DNA of 64,000 nt from Amycolatopsis tolypomycina (GCF_900105945.1 NZ_FNSO01000004.1:124001-188000); one strand, 5' to 3'. Positions 33,215-42,641 are shown, counted from the stretch's first letter. Translations and numbers: made by a program. The notes: a model not told the origin generated them from the letters alone.

Positions 33215-34248
33215 CCGTGCCTCTCCTCCGGCGCCGGCGGGCGGCAGCGGATCACCGTCGCCGTGCCGGACAGCTCGGTCTGGCCGGCGTCGAACGGGAC
33301 GACGTAGGTGTCGCCCTTCGCCAGCGCGTGCTCGCCGCCGTGCTCGGTCCGCAGCGTGCCTTCGCCGTCGAGAACGACCAGGACGGCGAAGGACGGATCG
33401 AGTGACAACGTTGTCGTCTTGTCGGTACGCAGCTGTTCGGCTCGGAAGAACCGCTCCGATCCGCCGGCCAGGAGATCCACAGTGGACGCGCGGTCGCCCG
33501 CGGTGCGCTTGATGATCGTGTCCAGGCGGTCGGCGTCCCAGCCGGACGTGTCGAGCGCTTCGATGGCGGTGTCGAAGCCGAGGCCGAGGTGGCCCTTCTC
33601 CGGCGACGCGAGGAAGTCACGCCACTCGATGGTCAGCGAGAAGTCCGTCGGCTGCTGCAGCTCGACGACGAAGACGCCCTCGCCGATCGCGTGCGGCAGC
33701 CCGGCCGGGATGTAGACGGTGTCGCCCGCGGACACCGGGACGCTGTTCAACGCGCCCAGCATCGACGGCACGTCCTGCTCGCGCGTCCACTCCGACACCG
33801 TCGCCTTCGGCAGCGTCTCCTTGAAGCCCGGGTAGACGCGCGGGTCGTCGCCGTAGGTGCCGACGACGATCCAGGCCTCGGTCTTGCCGAAGTGCGAGTC
33901 GAAGTGCCGCTTCGCGAAGGTGTCGTCCGGGTGGAAGTGCACGGGCAGCCGCTGGCCCGCGTCGAGGAGCTTGACCAGCAGCCCGGTCGACGTCCCGAGC
34001 GCTTCGACGTGCTTCGCGCCCAGCCAGCCGTTCGCGTTCGCCTCGACGGCGTCGCGCAGCCAGGCGCCGTCCGGGAGCCGGGTGAGGCCGTTGGTCTCCT
34101 GGCCGAACATCGTGGTCGCCGAGGCGACCCAGTCCTCCGGGCCGAACTTCTTGTCCGACGTGTCGCCGCGCAGTGCCGCGATGGCGTCGCCGCCGCGGTA
34201 GAACTGCGGCGGCTGGTTGGCGGGGAGCCGGATCGGTTCGAGGGTCAC
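33211..34248 (-). CDS. manA: Mannose-6-phosphate isomerase (class I)
   Basis: The enzyme interconverts mannose 6-phosphate and fructose 6-phosphate. The 345-aa cupin-fold protein has zinc ligands in LPVHFHPDDTFAKRHF, the substrate segment YIPAGLPHAIGEGVFVVELQQ and DPRVYPGFKE. It sits in the transporter operon, which together with the GH92 mannosidases opposite makes a complete mannoside-to-glycolysis route. A copy of the LacI operator palindrome is embedded in its coding sequence at 33404-33415. The GTG start overlaps the lacI stop. Confidence 0.93.
   Translation of the reverse strand: MTLEPIRLPANQPPQFYRGGDAIAALRGDTSDKKFGPEDWVASATTMFGQETNGLTRLPDGAWLRDAVEANANGWLGAKHVEALGTSTGLLVKLLDAGQRLPVHFHPDDTFAKRHFDSHFGKTEAWIVVGTYGDDPRVYPGFKETLPKATVSEWTREQDVPSMLGALNSVPVSAGDTVYIPAGLPHAIGEGVFVVELQQPTDFSLTIEWRDFLASPEKGHLGLGFDTAIEALDTSGWDADRLDTIIKRTAGDRASTVDLLAGGSERFFRAEQLRTDKTTTLSLDPSFAVLVVLDGEGTLRTEHGGEHALAKGDTYVVPFDAGQTELSGTATVIRCRPPAPEERHG
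33404..33415. promoter_or_regulatory. Intragenic copy of the LacI operator palindrome
   Basis: GACAACGTTGTC, identical to the palindrome at the lacI promoter 1.9 kb away. It could act as a roadblock or as an auxiliary site for looping. A 12-base exact match by chance is unlikely at this distance. Confidence 0.55.
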
Positions 34249-35297
34249 GGGGCGACCTCACCGGAACCACGGGCGACGAGATGCACGGGCAGGACTACCT
34301 TTCTCGGCGGGGACTGATCTCCTTGGACGCGGGCGAAGAGCAGCTCGGCCGCGGCGTGGCCCAGTGCGCTGACGTCGTGGGCGACCACGGTCACCGGCGG
34401 GTTCAGCAGGTCGGCCAGCTCGAAGTCGTCGAACCCGACCATCGCCGGGCGGCGCTCGGCGTGCGCGAGGGCACGCAGCAGGTGCACGGCGATCCGGTTG
34501 TTGCCCGCGATCACCGCGGTGGCCGCGTCCGGGCCGTCGAGCAGCCGCTTCACGGCGTTGCCGACGGCGTCCGGCGTCGGTGTCCCCATCGAAACCAGCG
34601 ACTCGTCGTAGGAGATCCCGTTGCGCACGCAGCCCTCGCGGAACCCGCGCAGGCGCTCGGCCGCGGTGAAGATGTCCGGGCTGTCGCCGAGGAAGGCGAT
34701 TCGCCGGTGCCCGTGCCGGGCCAGGTGCGTGACGGCCTCGATGGTGCCGCCGAGGTTGTCCACCAGCACGGTGTCGGCCACGATGTCGCCGGCCGGCCGG
34801 TCGATGAACACCACCGGCGTGCCCGCGCGCATCTCCGGCACCAGGTAGCCGTGCTGCAGGCCGGCCGGGACGACGAGGATGCCGTCCACCCGCCGCGCGC
34901 AGAACTCCAGCACGAGCTCGCGCTCGCGGTCGGAGTTCTCCTCGGACGAGCCGGTGAGCACCTGGCGCCCGAACGACGTCGCGATGCGCTCGACCGCGCG
35001 GTTCAGCTCGGAGTAGAAGGGGTTGCCGACGTCCTCGACGATCAGCCCGATGGTGCCGGTCGTCGACCCGCGGCGCAGGTTGCGCGCGCCCAGGTTGCGC
35101 CGGAACCCCAGCTGCTCGATGGCCGCCATGACCCGCTCGGCGGTGTCGGGGTGCACCGCCGGTTCGTCGTTGACCACGCGCGAGACGGTCTTGATGCTCA
35201 CGCCCGCCAGCCGGGCCACGTCGCTCATCGTGGCTCGCCTGCTCGCGGTGCGCGTGCTGCCGTCCCGGTCCCGGCCCAGAGGAGACAACGTTGTCAT
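34245..35297 (-). CDS. LacI-family repressor of the mannoside module
   Basis: The 350-aa protein has a LacI helix-turn-helix (SDVARLAGVSIKTVSRVVN, about residues 25-43), the hinge helix region NLGARNLRRGSTTG and a type I sugar-binding domain (NPFYSELNRAVE, FIDRPAGD, VGFDDFELADLL). Two starts are possible. ATG 35297 overlaps the operator and lies about 6 bases after the expected transcription start. ATG 35228 would shorten it by 23 residues but begins directly at the helix-turn-helix. The former keeps the usual RRATMSDVA lead. It is the first gene of its own operon. Confidence 0.92.
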   Translation of the reverse strand: MTTLSPLGRDRDGSTRTASRRATMSDVARLAGVSIKTVSRVVNDEPAVHPDTAERVMAAIEQLGFRRNLGARNLRRGSTTGTIGLIVEDVGNPFYSELNRAVERIATSFGRQVLTGSSEENSDRERELVLEFCARRVDGILVVPAGLQHGYLVPEMRAGTPVVFIDRPAGDIVADTVLVDNLGGTIEAVTHLARHGHRRIAFLGDSPDIFTAAERLRGFREGCVRNGISYDESLVSMGTPTPDAVGNAVKRLLDGPDAATAVIAGNNRIAVHLLRALAHAERRPAMVGFDDFELADLLNPPVTVVAHDVSALGHAAAELLFARVQGDQSPPRKVVLPVHLVARGSGEVAP

Positions 35298-35336
35298 AGT
35301 GACCGGGATTGAACTCCCCGACCGGCGCCTTGTCAA
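35284..35336 (-). promoter_or_regulatory. lacI operon promoter and operator
   Basis: -35 TTGACA (35331-35336), a 17-bp spacer, -10 TTCAAT (35308-35313), reading leftwards, then the perfect palindrome GACAACGTTGTC (35284-35295) just downstream of the expected start. It should be the autoregulatory LacI site for the whole five-gene operon. Confidence 0.75.
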
Positions 35337-35459
35337 CGCTTCGTGCGTGGATTGTGCCGATTCGGCTCCGCGATCGGCGGATCGTGCTGTCCGGAAGTGG
35401 ACAGGTCTTGACGTGTCCCTTGACTGTCCGGTGAGCGGTTGCCGAAGGTGGCCCGGCGC

Positions 35460-35471
35460 GACAAGGTTGTC
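35460..35471. promoter_or_regulatory. LacI operator variant in front of the GH92 genes
   Basis: GACAAGGTTGTC differs from the other two copies by one central base, and the following CAT is also shared with the lacI site. It lies 42 bp before the mannosidase start. Control of the glycosidases by the same repressor is inferred. Confidence 0.65.
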
Positions 35472-35512
35472 ATGTCACCCGTTTCCGGTCGCGCTGACGA
35501 GGTGGAGAGGCG

Positions 35513-38500
35513 ATGGCCATGGCGCGAGCGCGCTTCAGAGCCGGTTTAACTTTCCTGACACTGGCGGTGACGGCAGCGGTGGCTCCCGCTGTGCCCGCCG
35601 CAGCGGCCACGACCACGGATTTTGCGAAGTGGGTCAACCCCTTCGTGGGCACCCGGCCCGGCGGGGCCGACCACGGCACCGGGGGCGGTGCCGGCAACAC
35701 GTTCCCGGGCGCGGTCGCCCCGTTCGGCATGGTCCAGTGGAGCCCCGACACGGTGAAATCCCAGCCTGGCGGCTATTTCTACGACGACAACGCCCTGACC
35801 GGGTTCAGCCTGACGCACCTTTCCGGCGCGGGCTGTTCGACCTATCAGGACATCCCGTTCATCCCTTATGTCGGTGAAGTGACGACCTCGCCGGCGACCG
35901 ACCCCGGCCACTACACGTCGAAGTTTTCGCACGCCAACGAGCACGCGACAGCGGGCGCCTACGACGTCACCCTCGACAGTGGCGCGAAGGTCGAGCTGAG
36001 CGCGACCCAGCGCACCGGCTCGGCGCGCCTGACCTATCCGGCAGGCGCGTCCTCGACGTTGCTGGTCAACACGTCCGGCTCGGTCAACGGCACCGACGAC
36101 GCGTCGATCACCATCGGCAAGGACACCATCAGCGGCTGGGCCACGAGCGGCCGCTTCTGCGGCGCCCGCAACAGCTACCGCGTCTACTTCTCGGCCAAGT
36201 TCGACACGCCGTTCGCGTCGATCGGCACCTGGAAGAACGGGGCCGTGACGCCGAACAAGGCCGCCGAAACCGGTGGGGCCAAGGCGAAGGTCGCGCAGCC
36301 CAACGGCGTCGACGCCTCGATCGCGCGCCCGGCCAAGGCCGCGCCGCAGAACACCACGGTCAGCGGGCCGGGCAGCGGCGGGTACGTCACCTTCGCGAAC
36401 CTCAACGGCGCGCAGGTGAACGTCCAGGTCGGACTGTCCTTTGTGTCCGTCGACGGCGCGAAGGCCAACCTCAAGGCCGAGAACACCGGCAAGTCGTTCG
36501 ACACGGTGGCGGCCAACGCGCGCAAGGCGTGGAACGCGCAGCTCGGCAAGATCGCCGTCACCGGTGGTTCCGACGCGGACCTGACGACGTTCTACACCTC
36601 GCTGTACCACTCGCTGATCCAGCCGAACGTGTTCTCCGACGCAGGCGGCCAGTACATCGGCTTCGACGGCCGGATCCACACCGCGGACAAGGGCCACGCG
36701 ATGTACACCAACTTCTCCGGCTGGGACATCTACCGTTCGGAGATCCCGCTGCTGGCGACGATCGCGCCGAAGGAGACGTCGGACATCGTCCGGTCGATGA
36801 TGGCCTACGCCGAGCAGGGCGGCTCGTGGGACCGCTGGACGGTCGCCAACGACTACACCGGTGTGATGAACGGCGACCCGTACCACATCATCGTCTCCAG
36901 CGCGTACGCGTTCGGGGCGCGGGACTTCGACGCCCAGAAGGCGTTGCTGCTCATGATCAAGGGCGCCACCCAGCCGACCCAGGGCTACACCGAGCGGCCG
37001 GGCCTGGACGACTACCAGAAGCTCGGGTACGTCCCGGGCGCGGGAGCGGACACCCTCGAGTACACCAGCGCCGACTTCTCCATCGCCCAGTTCGCGAAGC
37101 GGCTCGGCGACAGCGCGACGTACACGACGTTCATGAAGCGCGCGCAGTACTGGCAGAACCTCTACAACCCGGGGACCGGGCACCTGCAGCCGCGCAACGC
37201 GGACGGCTCCTTCTCCGGCACCTACGACCCCGCCAGCTCGCAGGGCTGGGTCGAGGGCAACGGCGCCCAGTACGAGTGGATGGTGCCCTACGACCTCGGT
37301 GGTGTCGTGACGGCGTTCGGCGGCAACACCGCGACGCAGGCCCGGCTGGACACCTTCTTCACCCAGCTGAACGCGGGCACGCAGGAGCCGTACGCCTTCA
37401 TGGGCAACGAGCCGAACTCCAACGCGCCGTACGTGTATTCGTACGCGGGTGCCCCGGCCAAGACCCAGGGGATCGTGCGCCGCTCGATGGACGAGCTGTA
37501 CAACCCGCGTCCCGAAGGCCTGATCGGCAACGACGACCTCGGCCAGATGTCGGCCTGGTACGTCTGGTCGACGCTCGGCCTCTACCCGGAGATCCCGGGC
37601 CGCGCCGAGACGCTGCTGGTCACGCCGCGCTTCGAGCACGCCGTGCTCACCACCGGCGCGGGCAAGAAGATCACGGTCAACGCCCCCGGCACTGGTGACT
37701 ACGTGGGCAGCCTGAAGGTCAACGGCGGTGCGGCCGCGAAGGCGTGGCTGCCGGAGGCGCTGATCTCCAGCGGAGGCACGCTCGACTACACGCGGTCCGC
37801 CACGCCGACCGCGTGGGGCAGCGCGGCTGCCGACGCGCCGCCGTCGTTCCGGGAGCAGGAGAAGCCGAGCCTGTCCTTCGTGGACCCGGCCCGCGCGGTG
37901 ACGCCCGCGGGGTCGACGTCGAAGGCGTCCGTGGGTGTCCAGGACCTGTCCGGCACCGCCCGGACCTGGACCTACAGCGCGGGCAGCGTCGACGGGATCA
38001 CCCTGACCCCGGCGGCCGGCAGCATCGCGGTGCCCGCCGCGGGCAAAGCCCGGGCGGAGCTGACGGTGTCGGTGCCCGCGGGCCTGGCCGACGGCGCCCG
38101 GCGCATCCCGGTGACGTTCTCGTCGCCGGGGCTCGCCTCGACGCAAGCGGTGCTCACGGTGCTCGTGGCGCAGCCGAACAGCTGGCTGGCCACGGTGAAC
38201 AACGCCGGCATCTCCCCGGACGCGAACTCGGGCGCGGCCAACTTCGACGGCGGCGGCTGGAGCTACTCGGCCGACGCCCTCGCCGCGGCCGGCGCCACCC
38301 CGGGCAGCACGGTCACCAGCGACGGGCTGAAGTTCACCTGGCCGTCGTTCCCGGCCGGGGACCCGGACAACGTGGTCGCCGGCGGTCAGACGGTGACCGT
38401 GAGCGGGTCCGGGCGGCTGGCGCTGCTCGGCTCGGCGTCCAACGGCAACGCGTCGGGCACGCTGACGGTGACCTACACCGACGGCACGACGTCCACCGCG

Positions 38501-38743
38501 ACCATCGGGTTCTCCGACTGGACCCTCGGCGGCGGCGGCGCGCAACCGGCGTTCGGCAACCGGATCGTGCTGTCGACGCCGTACCGCAACGCCTCGGGCG
38601 GCGACCCGCAGCAGATCCGCACGATGGTGTTCGGCACCAACCCGATCACCCTCGACGCGGGCAAGACCGTGGCGAGCGTGACGCTGCCGTCGAACGTCAG
38701 CGGCGGGGCCCTGCACGTCTTCGCGATCGGCATCGGCGCATGA
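35513..38743 (+). CDS. Secreted GH92 alpha-1,2-mannosidase
   Basis: The 1076-aa exported enzyme removes alpha-linked mannose from glycans with a calcium-dependent inverting mechanism (family knowledge). A signal peptide of about 35 residues ends near VPAAAATT. The GH92 catalytic region runs to about 770, with GFSLTHLSGAGC, GWDIYRSEIPLL, WVEGNGAQYEWMVP and GNDDLGQMSAWYVWS. A NEW3-like beta domain and a C-terminal carbohydrate-binding-like domain follow. The ATG at 35513 follows GGAGAGG. The stop overlaps the second GH92 start, so the two are coexpressed. Confidence 0.95.
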   Translation: MAMARARFRAGLTFLTLAVTAAVAPAVPAAAATTTDFAKWVNPFVGTRPGGADHGTGGGAGNTFPGAVAPFGMVQWSPDTVKSQPGGYFYDDNALTGFSLTHLSGAGCSTYQDIPFIPYVGEVTTSPATDPGHYTSKFSHANEHATAGAYDVTLDSGAKVELSATQRTGSARLTYPAGASSTLLVNTSGSVNGTDDASITIGKDTISGWATSGRFCGARNSYRVYFSAKFDTPFASIGTWKNGAVTPNKAAETGGAKAKVAQPNGVDASIARPAKAAPQNTTVSGPGSGGYVTFANLNGAQVNVQVGLSFVSVDGAKANLKAENTGKSFDTVAANARKAWNAQLGKIAVTGGSDADLTTFYTSLYHSLIQPNVFSDAGGQYIGFDGRIHTADKGHAMYTNFSGWDIYRSEIPLLATIAPKETSDIVRSMMAYAEQGGSWDRWTVANDYTGVMNGDPYHIIVSSAYAFGARDFDAQKALLLMIKGATQPTQGYTERPGLDDYQKLGYVPGAGADTLEYTSADFSIAQFAKRLGDSATYTTFMKRAQYWQNLYNPGTGHLQPRNADGSFSGTYDPASSQGWVEGNGAQYEWMVPYDLGGVVTAFGGNTATQARLDTFFTQLNAGTQEPYAFMGNEPNSNAPYVYSYAGAPAKTQGIVRRSMDELYNPRPEGLIGNDDLGQMSAWYVWSTLGLYPEIPGRAETLLVTPRFEHAVLTTGAGKKITVNAPGTGDYVGSLKVNGGAAAKAWLPEALISSGGTLDYTRSATPTAWGSAAADAPPSFREQEKPSLSFVDPARAVTPAGSTSKASVGVQDLSGTARTWTYSAGSVDGITLTPAAGSIAVPAAGKARAELTVSVPAGLADGARRIPVTFSSPGLASTQAVLTVLVAQPNSWLATVNNAGISPDANSGAANFDGGGWSYSADALAAAGATPGSTVTSDGLKFTWPSFPAGDPDNVVAGGQTVTVSGSGRLALLGSASNGNASGTLTVTYTDGTTSTATIGFSDWTLGGGGAQPAFGNRIVLSTPYRNASGGDPQQIRTMVFGTNPITLDAGKTVASVTLPSNVSGGALHVFAIGIGA

Positions 38744-41118
38744 GGGGCAAGGTCCTGGCGGGCTTCCTGGCGCTCACCGCGGCCGCGACGGGGCTCACCC
38801 CCGCCGCGGCCGCGGCCGGCGGGGACGCCCTCGACGCCGTCAACACGTTCATCGGCACGCAGGACGAGGGCAACACGTTCCCGGGCGCCTCGGCGCCCTT
38901 CGGGATGACGCAGGTCAGCCCGATCACCTCGCACTACGCCGGCTACCGCTACACCGACACCGCGATCCGCGGGTTCGGGCACTTCTTCCTGTCCGGCGCG
39001 GGTTGCTGGGAGCAGGGCGGCCTGGTCTCGACCCTGCCGACGACCGGGGAAGTGGGCCCGGGCAAGGCGTTCGACACATCGAAACCGTCCACGTTCGACC
39101 AGAAGCTGTACGCCTCGCCGTTCACCCACGACGGCGAAGTCGGCAAGCCCGGCTACTACAAGGTCCGTCTCACCGGCTACGGCGGCGTCGACGTCGAAAC
39201 GACCGCGGCGACGCGGGCGGGGGTCGAGCGGTACACGTTCCAGAAACCCGGTGACGCCAACGTCTTCGTCAACGTCGGGCAGGCCAACGACAAGGAGCCG
39301 GTGACGGGCAGCAGCATCCGCGTCGTCGACGACCGGACCGTCGAGGGCACCGTGGAGTCGCAGGCGTTCTGCGGCGGCAAGGCCTACACGACGTACTTCA
39401 CGACGAAGTTCGACAAGCCGTTCAAGGCGTTCGGGACGTGGTCGCCGACCGGCGGCACCCCCGGCTCGCGCTCTTCCGAAGGTGGCGCGGGCCTGCGCGG
39501 CGCGTGGCTGACGTTCGGCGGCGGGCAGGTGACCGCGACCACGGCGATCTCCCAGGTCGACGCGGCCGGGGCGCGGACGAACCTGGCGTCGGAGCGGATC
39601 CGGTCGTTCGACGCGGCCAAGGACGCGGTCCAGCGCACCTGGCGGCGTGAGCTGTCCTCTGTGGACATCAAGGGCGGGACGACCGACGACCGCACGGTCT
39701 TCTACACCTCGCTCTACCACGCGCTGCTGCAGCCGCTGACGGCGAACGACGCCGACGGCCGCTACTACGGCTTCGACAAGAAGGTCCACCGCGCGGCCGG
39801 GTGGACGTACTACGACTTCTTCTCGTTGTGGGACACCTACCGCACGCAGAACCAGCACCTGGCGCTGCTGCGGCCGGACCGGGCGCGTGACATCGCGAAG
39901 AGCATCCTCGCCATCCACGACCAGGGCGGCTGGCTGCCGCGGTGGGCGTACGCGAGCCAGGAGACCAACACGATGACCGGCGACCCGGTCACGCCGTTCC
40001 TGGTCGACCTCTGGCGCTTCGGCGCGTTGTCGGGCGAGGAGGTGCACGCCTACCAGGCGCTGCTGCAGAACTCGCGCGAGATCCCGCCGGCCGCGTCGCC
40101 GTTCCAGGGCCGCTCGGGCAACGCGAGCTACCAGCAGGACGGCTTCGTCCAGTACGACCCGGACTTCCCGAAGAAGGGCCAGGACACCGACCCGAACCAC
40201 GGCGCCTCGGCCACCCTGGAGTACGCGCTCGGTGACTGTTCGTTGTCGGTGATGGCGGCCGCGCTCGGCAAGAAGGACGACGCGGCGGCGCTGGCCGCGA
40301 AGGGGCGGACATACCGGACACTGTGGGATTCCACGCTGACCGACCGCGGCTTCACCGGCTTCTTCCGGCCGAAGGTCCTCGGCGGCGCGTGGTTCTCGCC
40401 GGCCGACAAGCCGTACAGCCCGCAGAGCCAGGACGGCTTCCACGAGGGCACCGCCTGGCAGTACCAGTGGCTCGTCCAGCAGGACGTGCCCGGCCTGGTG
40501 CAGCGGATGGGCGGCCCGGCGGCCACCGGGAAGCGCCTCGACGACTTCTTCGCCTACGACGAACTGGTGAAGGACCCGGCGACGGCGGTACGCGAGAACT
40601 GGGTCGTCGGCCCGTACGACTACTACGACCAGTTCCGCTACAACCCGAACAACGAGCCGGACCTGCACTCGCCGTGGATGTACGCGCTCACCGGGCAGCC
40701 GTCGAAGACGTCGACGGTCGTGCGGGCGGCGCACACGCTGTTCACCAACGCGCCCAACGGCGTCACCGGGAACGACGACCTGGGCACGATGTCGGCTTGG
40801 TACGTTTTCAGCGCCCTCGGGCTGTATCCGGCCGTTCCAGGGACTGGGAACTTCGTGCTCAACGCTCCGCGTTTCGCGAAATCCGTGCTGCACCTGGAGA
40901 ACGGCCGGGACATCACGATCAAGGCGCCGGGTGCTTCCGGTTCGGCGCTGCAGTACGTCTCGTCTCTTCGCGTGGACGGCAAGGCCAGTGACCGCGTCTA
41001 CGTCAACGTGGACCAGCTGAAACGCGGGTCGACGCTGGACTTCGGCCTCACGTCCGACGCGACGGCGAAGTGGGGGACATCACCTTCCTCCGTCCCGATT
41101 TCGCCCTGCGCGGAGTAG
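38740..41118 (+). CDS. Second secreted GH92 alpha-mannosidase
   Basis: A 792-aa exported enzyme with a signal peptide of about 26 residues (FLALTAAATGLTPAAAA). GH92 motifs in order are GFGHFFLSGAGC, YYDFFSLWDTYRTQN, FHEGTAWQYQW and GNDDLGTMSAWYVFSALG. It lacks the C-terminal beta domains of its neighbour. The linkage preference probably differs, since WDTYRTQ replaces WDIYRSE, so the pair may attack different mannosidic bonds. The ATG at 38740 overlaps the upstream stop by 4 bases. A strong hairpin follows the gene. Confidence 0.94.
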   Translation: MRGKVLAGFLALTAAATGLTPAAAAAGGDALDAVNTFIGTQDEGNTFPGASAPFGMTQVSPITSHYAGYRYTDTAIRGFGHFFLSGAGCWEQGGLVSTLPTTGEVGPGKAFDTSKPSTFDQKLYASPFTHDGEVGKPGYYKVRLTGYGGVDVETTAATRAGVERYTFQKPGDANVFVNVGQANDKEPVTGSSIRVVDDRTVEGTVESQAFCGGKAYTTYFTTKFDKPFKAFGTWSPTGGTPGSRSSEGGAGLRGAWLTFGGGQVTATTAISQVDAAGARTNLASERIRSFDAAKDAVQRTWRRELSSVDIKGGTTDDRTVFYTSLYHALLQPLTANDADGRYYGFDKKVHRAAGWTYYDFFSLWDTYRTQNQHLALLRPDRARDIAKSILAIHDQGGWLPRWAYASQETNTMTGDPVTPFLVDLWRFGALSGEEVHAYQALLQNSREIPPAASPFQGRSGNASYQQDGFVQYDPDFPKKGQDTDPNHGASATLEYALGDCSLSVMAAALGKKDDAAALAAKGRTYRTLWDSTLTDRGFTGFFRPKVLGGAWFSPADKPYSPQSQDGFHEGTAWQYQWLVQQDVPGLVQRMGGPAATGKRLDDFFAYDELVKDPATAVRENWVVGPYDYYDQFRYNPNNEPDLHSPWMYALTGQPSKTSTVVRAAHTLFTNAPNGVTGNDDLGTMSAWYVFSALGLYPAVPGTGNFVLNAPRFAKSVLHLENGRDITIKAPGASGSALQYVSSLRVDGKASDRVYVNVDQLKRGSTLDFGLTSDATAKWGTSPSSVPISPCAE

Positions 41119-41127
41119 ACAACGCTC

Positions 41128-41171
41128 GCTCACGGCCGTGGTTCAGACCACAGTGGACCACGGCCGTGAGC
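41128..41171 (+). terminator. Terminator of the GH92 pair
   Basis: A perfect 14-bp stem (41128-41141 with 41158-41171) and a 16-base loop begin 9 bases after the stop. A second, weaker hairpin (TCACGGG with CCCGTGA, 41176-41199) follows. Confidence 0.85.
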
Positions 41172-41335
41172 ATCGTCACGGGCCCCGGTGTTCCCGTGAG
41201 GGCCGTCACGCCTCACACTGGTATCAGCACGTCCGACAGCGCCGTTGACGTCCAAGGCAAGTCCGGCTTGGACGGTGCACGTCGGACGTTTTCGTGTCTG
41301 TATACCAACGTGGTGAGACCCCACAGGAGGAAGAA

Positions 41336-41701
41336 GTGTCCAGCAAGGCCGCTCTAGTGTTCCGCGTGGCCGCGGTAGCCGAAGCCCTCTCCTGGGCCGG
41401 GCTGCTGGTCGGGATGTTCCTCAAGTACGTCGTCCACTCCTCCGGTGAGGGCGGCGTGCCCGTCCTCGGCATGGTGCACGGCGTGATCTTCGTCCTTTAC
41501 GTGGTGATCTCCCTGTCCGTGGCGAAGCCGCTCGGCTGGCGCCCGAAGACGCTGGTCCTGGCCCTGCTGGCCAGCATTCCGCCGCTGTTCACGTGGCTGT
41601 TCGAGAAGTGGGCGCTGCGCAACGGCAAGCTCGACGGCCCGCAGCGGCTGTCCCACGGCGGTGTCGGCCTGTTCCAGGCGAAGGAACCCGTCGCCGCCTG
41701 A
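41336..41701 (+). CDS. DUF3817 integral membrane protein
   Basis: A 121-aa protein with three membrane helices. VFRVAAVAEALSWAGLLVGMF and MVHGVIFVLYVVISLSVA match the actinobacterial DUF3817 family, which is of unknown function. The GTG at 41336 lies five bases after AGGAGG, so the upstream ATG at 41294 is rejected. It converges on a MarR gene across a strong bidirectional terminator. TATACC at 41301-41306 is a possible -10. Confidence 0.85.
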   Translation: MSSKAALVFRVAAVAEALSWAGLLVGMFLKYVVHSSGEGGVPVLGMVHGVIFVLYVVISLSVAKPLGWRPKTLVLALLASIPPLFTWLFEKWALRNGKLDGPQRLSHGGVGLFQAKEPVAA

Positions 41702-41715
41702 TCCCGGCATGGGAG

Positions 41716-41748
41716 AAAGGGCCCGCACTCGCCGAGTGCGGGCCCTTT
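41716..41748. terminator. Strong bidirectional intrinsic terminator
   Basis: A perfect 15-bp stem with a 3-base loop, with an A run on one flank and a T run on the other (AAAGGG and CCCTTT ends). It lies between the convergent DUF3817 and MarR genes. Confidence 0.95.
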
Positions 41749-41755
41749 CTGCTGC

Positions 41756-42256
41756 CTACTCGCTGAAGTCCCCGGCGGCGCGGCGCACCTTCGTCAGCAG
41801 GTCCGTCAGCTGCTCGGTCTGCCGTTCGGTCAGCCCGTTCAGCCCGAAGTCGATGGCGGTGACGGCCTCGGTCGCGGCCTCACGGCGCTTGCGACCCTCG
41901 TCGGTGATCTCCACCAGCGTCGTGCGGCGGTCGGTCGGGTGCGGCACGCGCTTGACGAGCCCGTCGCGCTCCAGCCGGTCCACTATGTTGGTGACACTGG
42001 TGGGGTGCAGCTGGAGCCGCTCGCCCATCACCCGCATCGGCAGGCTGGCGCTGCGGGCGAAGGTGAGCAGCACCAGCGCTTCGTACCGGGCGAACGTCAA
42101 GCCGTGCGGCTTGAGCGCGCCGTCCACCGCGGACTGGATGATCTGCTGGACCCGCATCACCCCGGTCACCGCGGCCATGGTCCCGGAGGGCCCGATGCGG
42201 TCCTCCCAGATCCGGGCCGCGCGGGCGATCGGGTCGAACGGCAGCGGACGGTTCAT
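41756..42256 (-). CDS. MarR-family regulator
   Basis: The 166-aa protein has the MarR winged helix: SLPMRVMGERLQLHPTSVTNIVDRLERDGLVKR around residues 75-107, with the wing containing DRRTTLVEITDEG. The N-terminal and C-terminal helices form the dimer interface. The ATG at 42256 is preferred; upstream in-frame codons run under the divergent gene's promoter. It is divergent from the thiamine-binding protein gene, whose start is 79 bp away. Its ligand is unknown. Confidence 0.92.
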   Translation of the reverse strand: MNRPLPFDPIARAARIWEDRIGPSGTMAAVTGVMRVQQIIQSAVDGALKPHGLTFARYEALVLLTFARSASLPMRVMGERLQLHPTSVTNIVDRLERDGLVKRVPHPTDRRTTLVEITDEGRKRREAATEAVTAIDFGLNGLTERQTEQLTDLLTKVRRAAGDFSE

Positions 42257-42335
42257 GACACGCGAAGTTACCAGCGGGTACCGGCGGGTGTCGCACGACT
42301 GGCGGAAATGACCACCGAAGAAGGGACTTCCGAGC

Positions 42336-42641
42336 ATGATCGTCGCGTTCAGCGTGAGCCCGTCCGGCGGGGAGCCGGACGGCGGGGTGAGCGAAGCCGT
42401 GGCCCGCGCGGTGAAGGTGGTCCGCGACTCCGGGCTGCCCAACTCGACCAACGCCATGTTCACGAACGTGGAAGGCGAGTGGGACCAGGTCATGGACGTG
42501 GTGAAGCGCGCGGTCGAGGCGGCGGGCGAAGACTCGTCCCGGGTCAGCCTGGTGCTGAAGGCGGACATCCGGCCGGGCTTCTCCGGCCAGCTGGAGGCCA
42601 AGGTGGACCGGATCGAAGCGCACCTGCGCGAATCCGACTAG
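42336..42641 (+). CDS. Thiamine-binding (YqgV/MTH1187, DUF77) family protein
   Basis: The 101-aa ferredoxin-like protein begins with MIVAFSVSPSGG and has the typical TNVEGEWDQVMDVVKRAVE and SLVLKADIRPGFSGQLEAKV segments. Members bind thiamine or hydroxymethylpyrimidine-like ligands and form tetramers (family knowledge). It is a single gene with AAGGGA upstream. Its 3' end overlaps the convergent gene by 4 bases, with no space for a terminator. Confidence 0.88.
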   Translation: MIVAFSVSPSGGEPDGGVSEAVARAVKVVRDSGLPNSTNAMFTNVEGEWDQVMDVVKRAVEAAGEDSSRVSLVLKADIRPGFSGQLEAKVDRIEAHLRESD

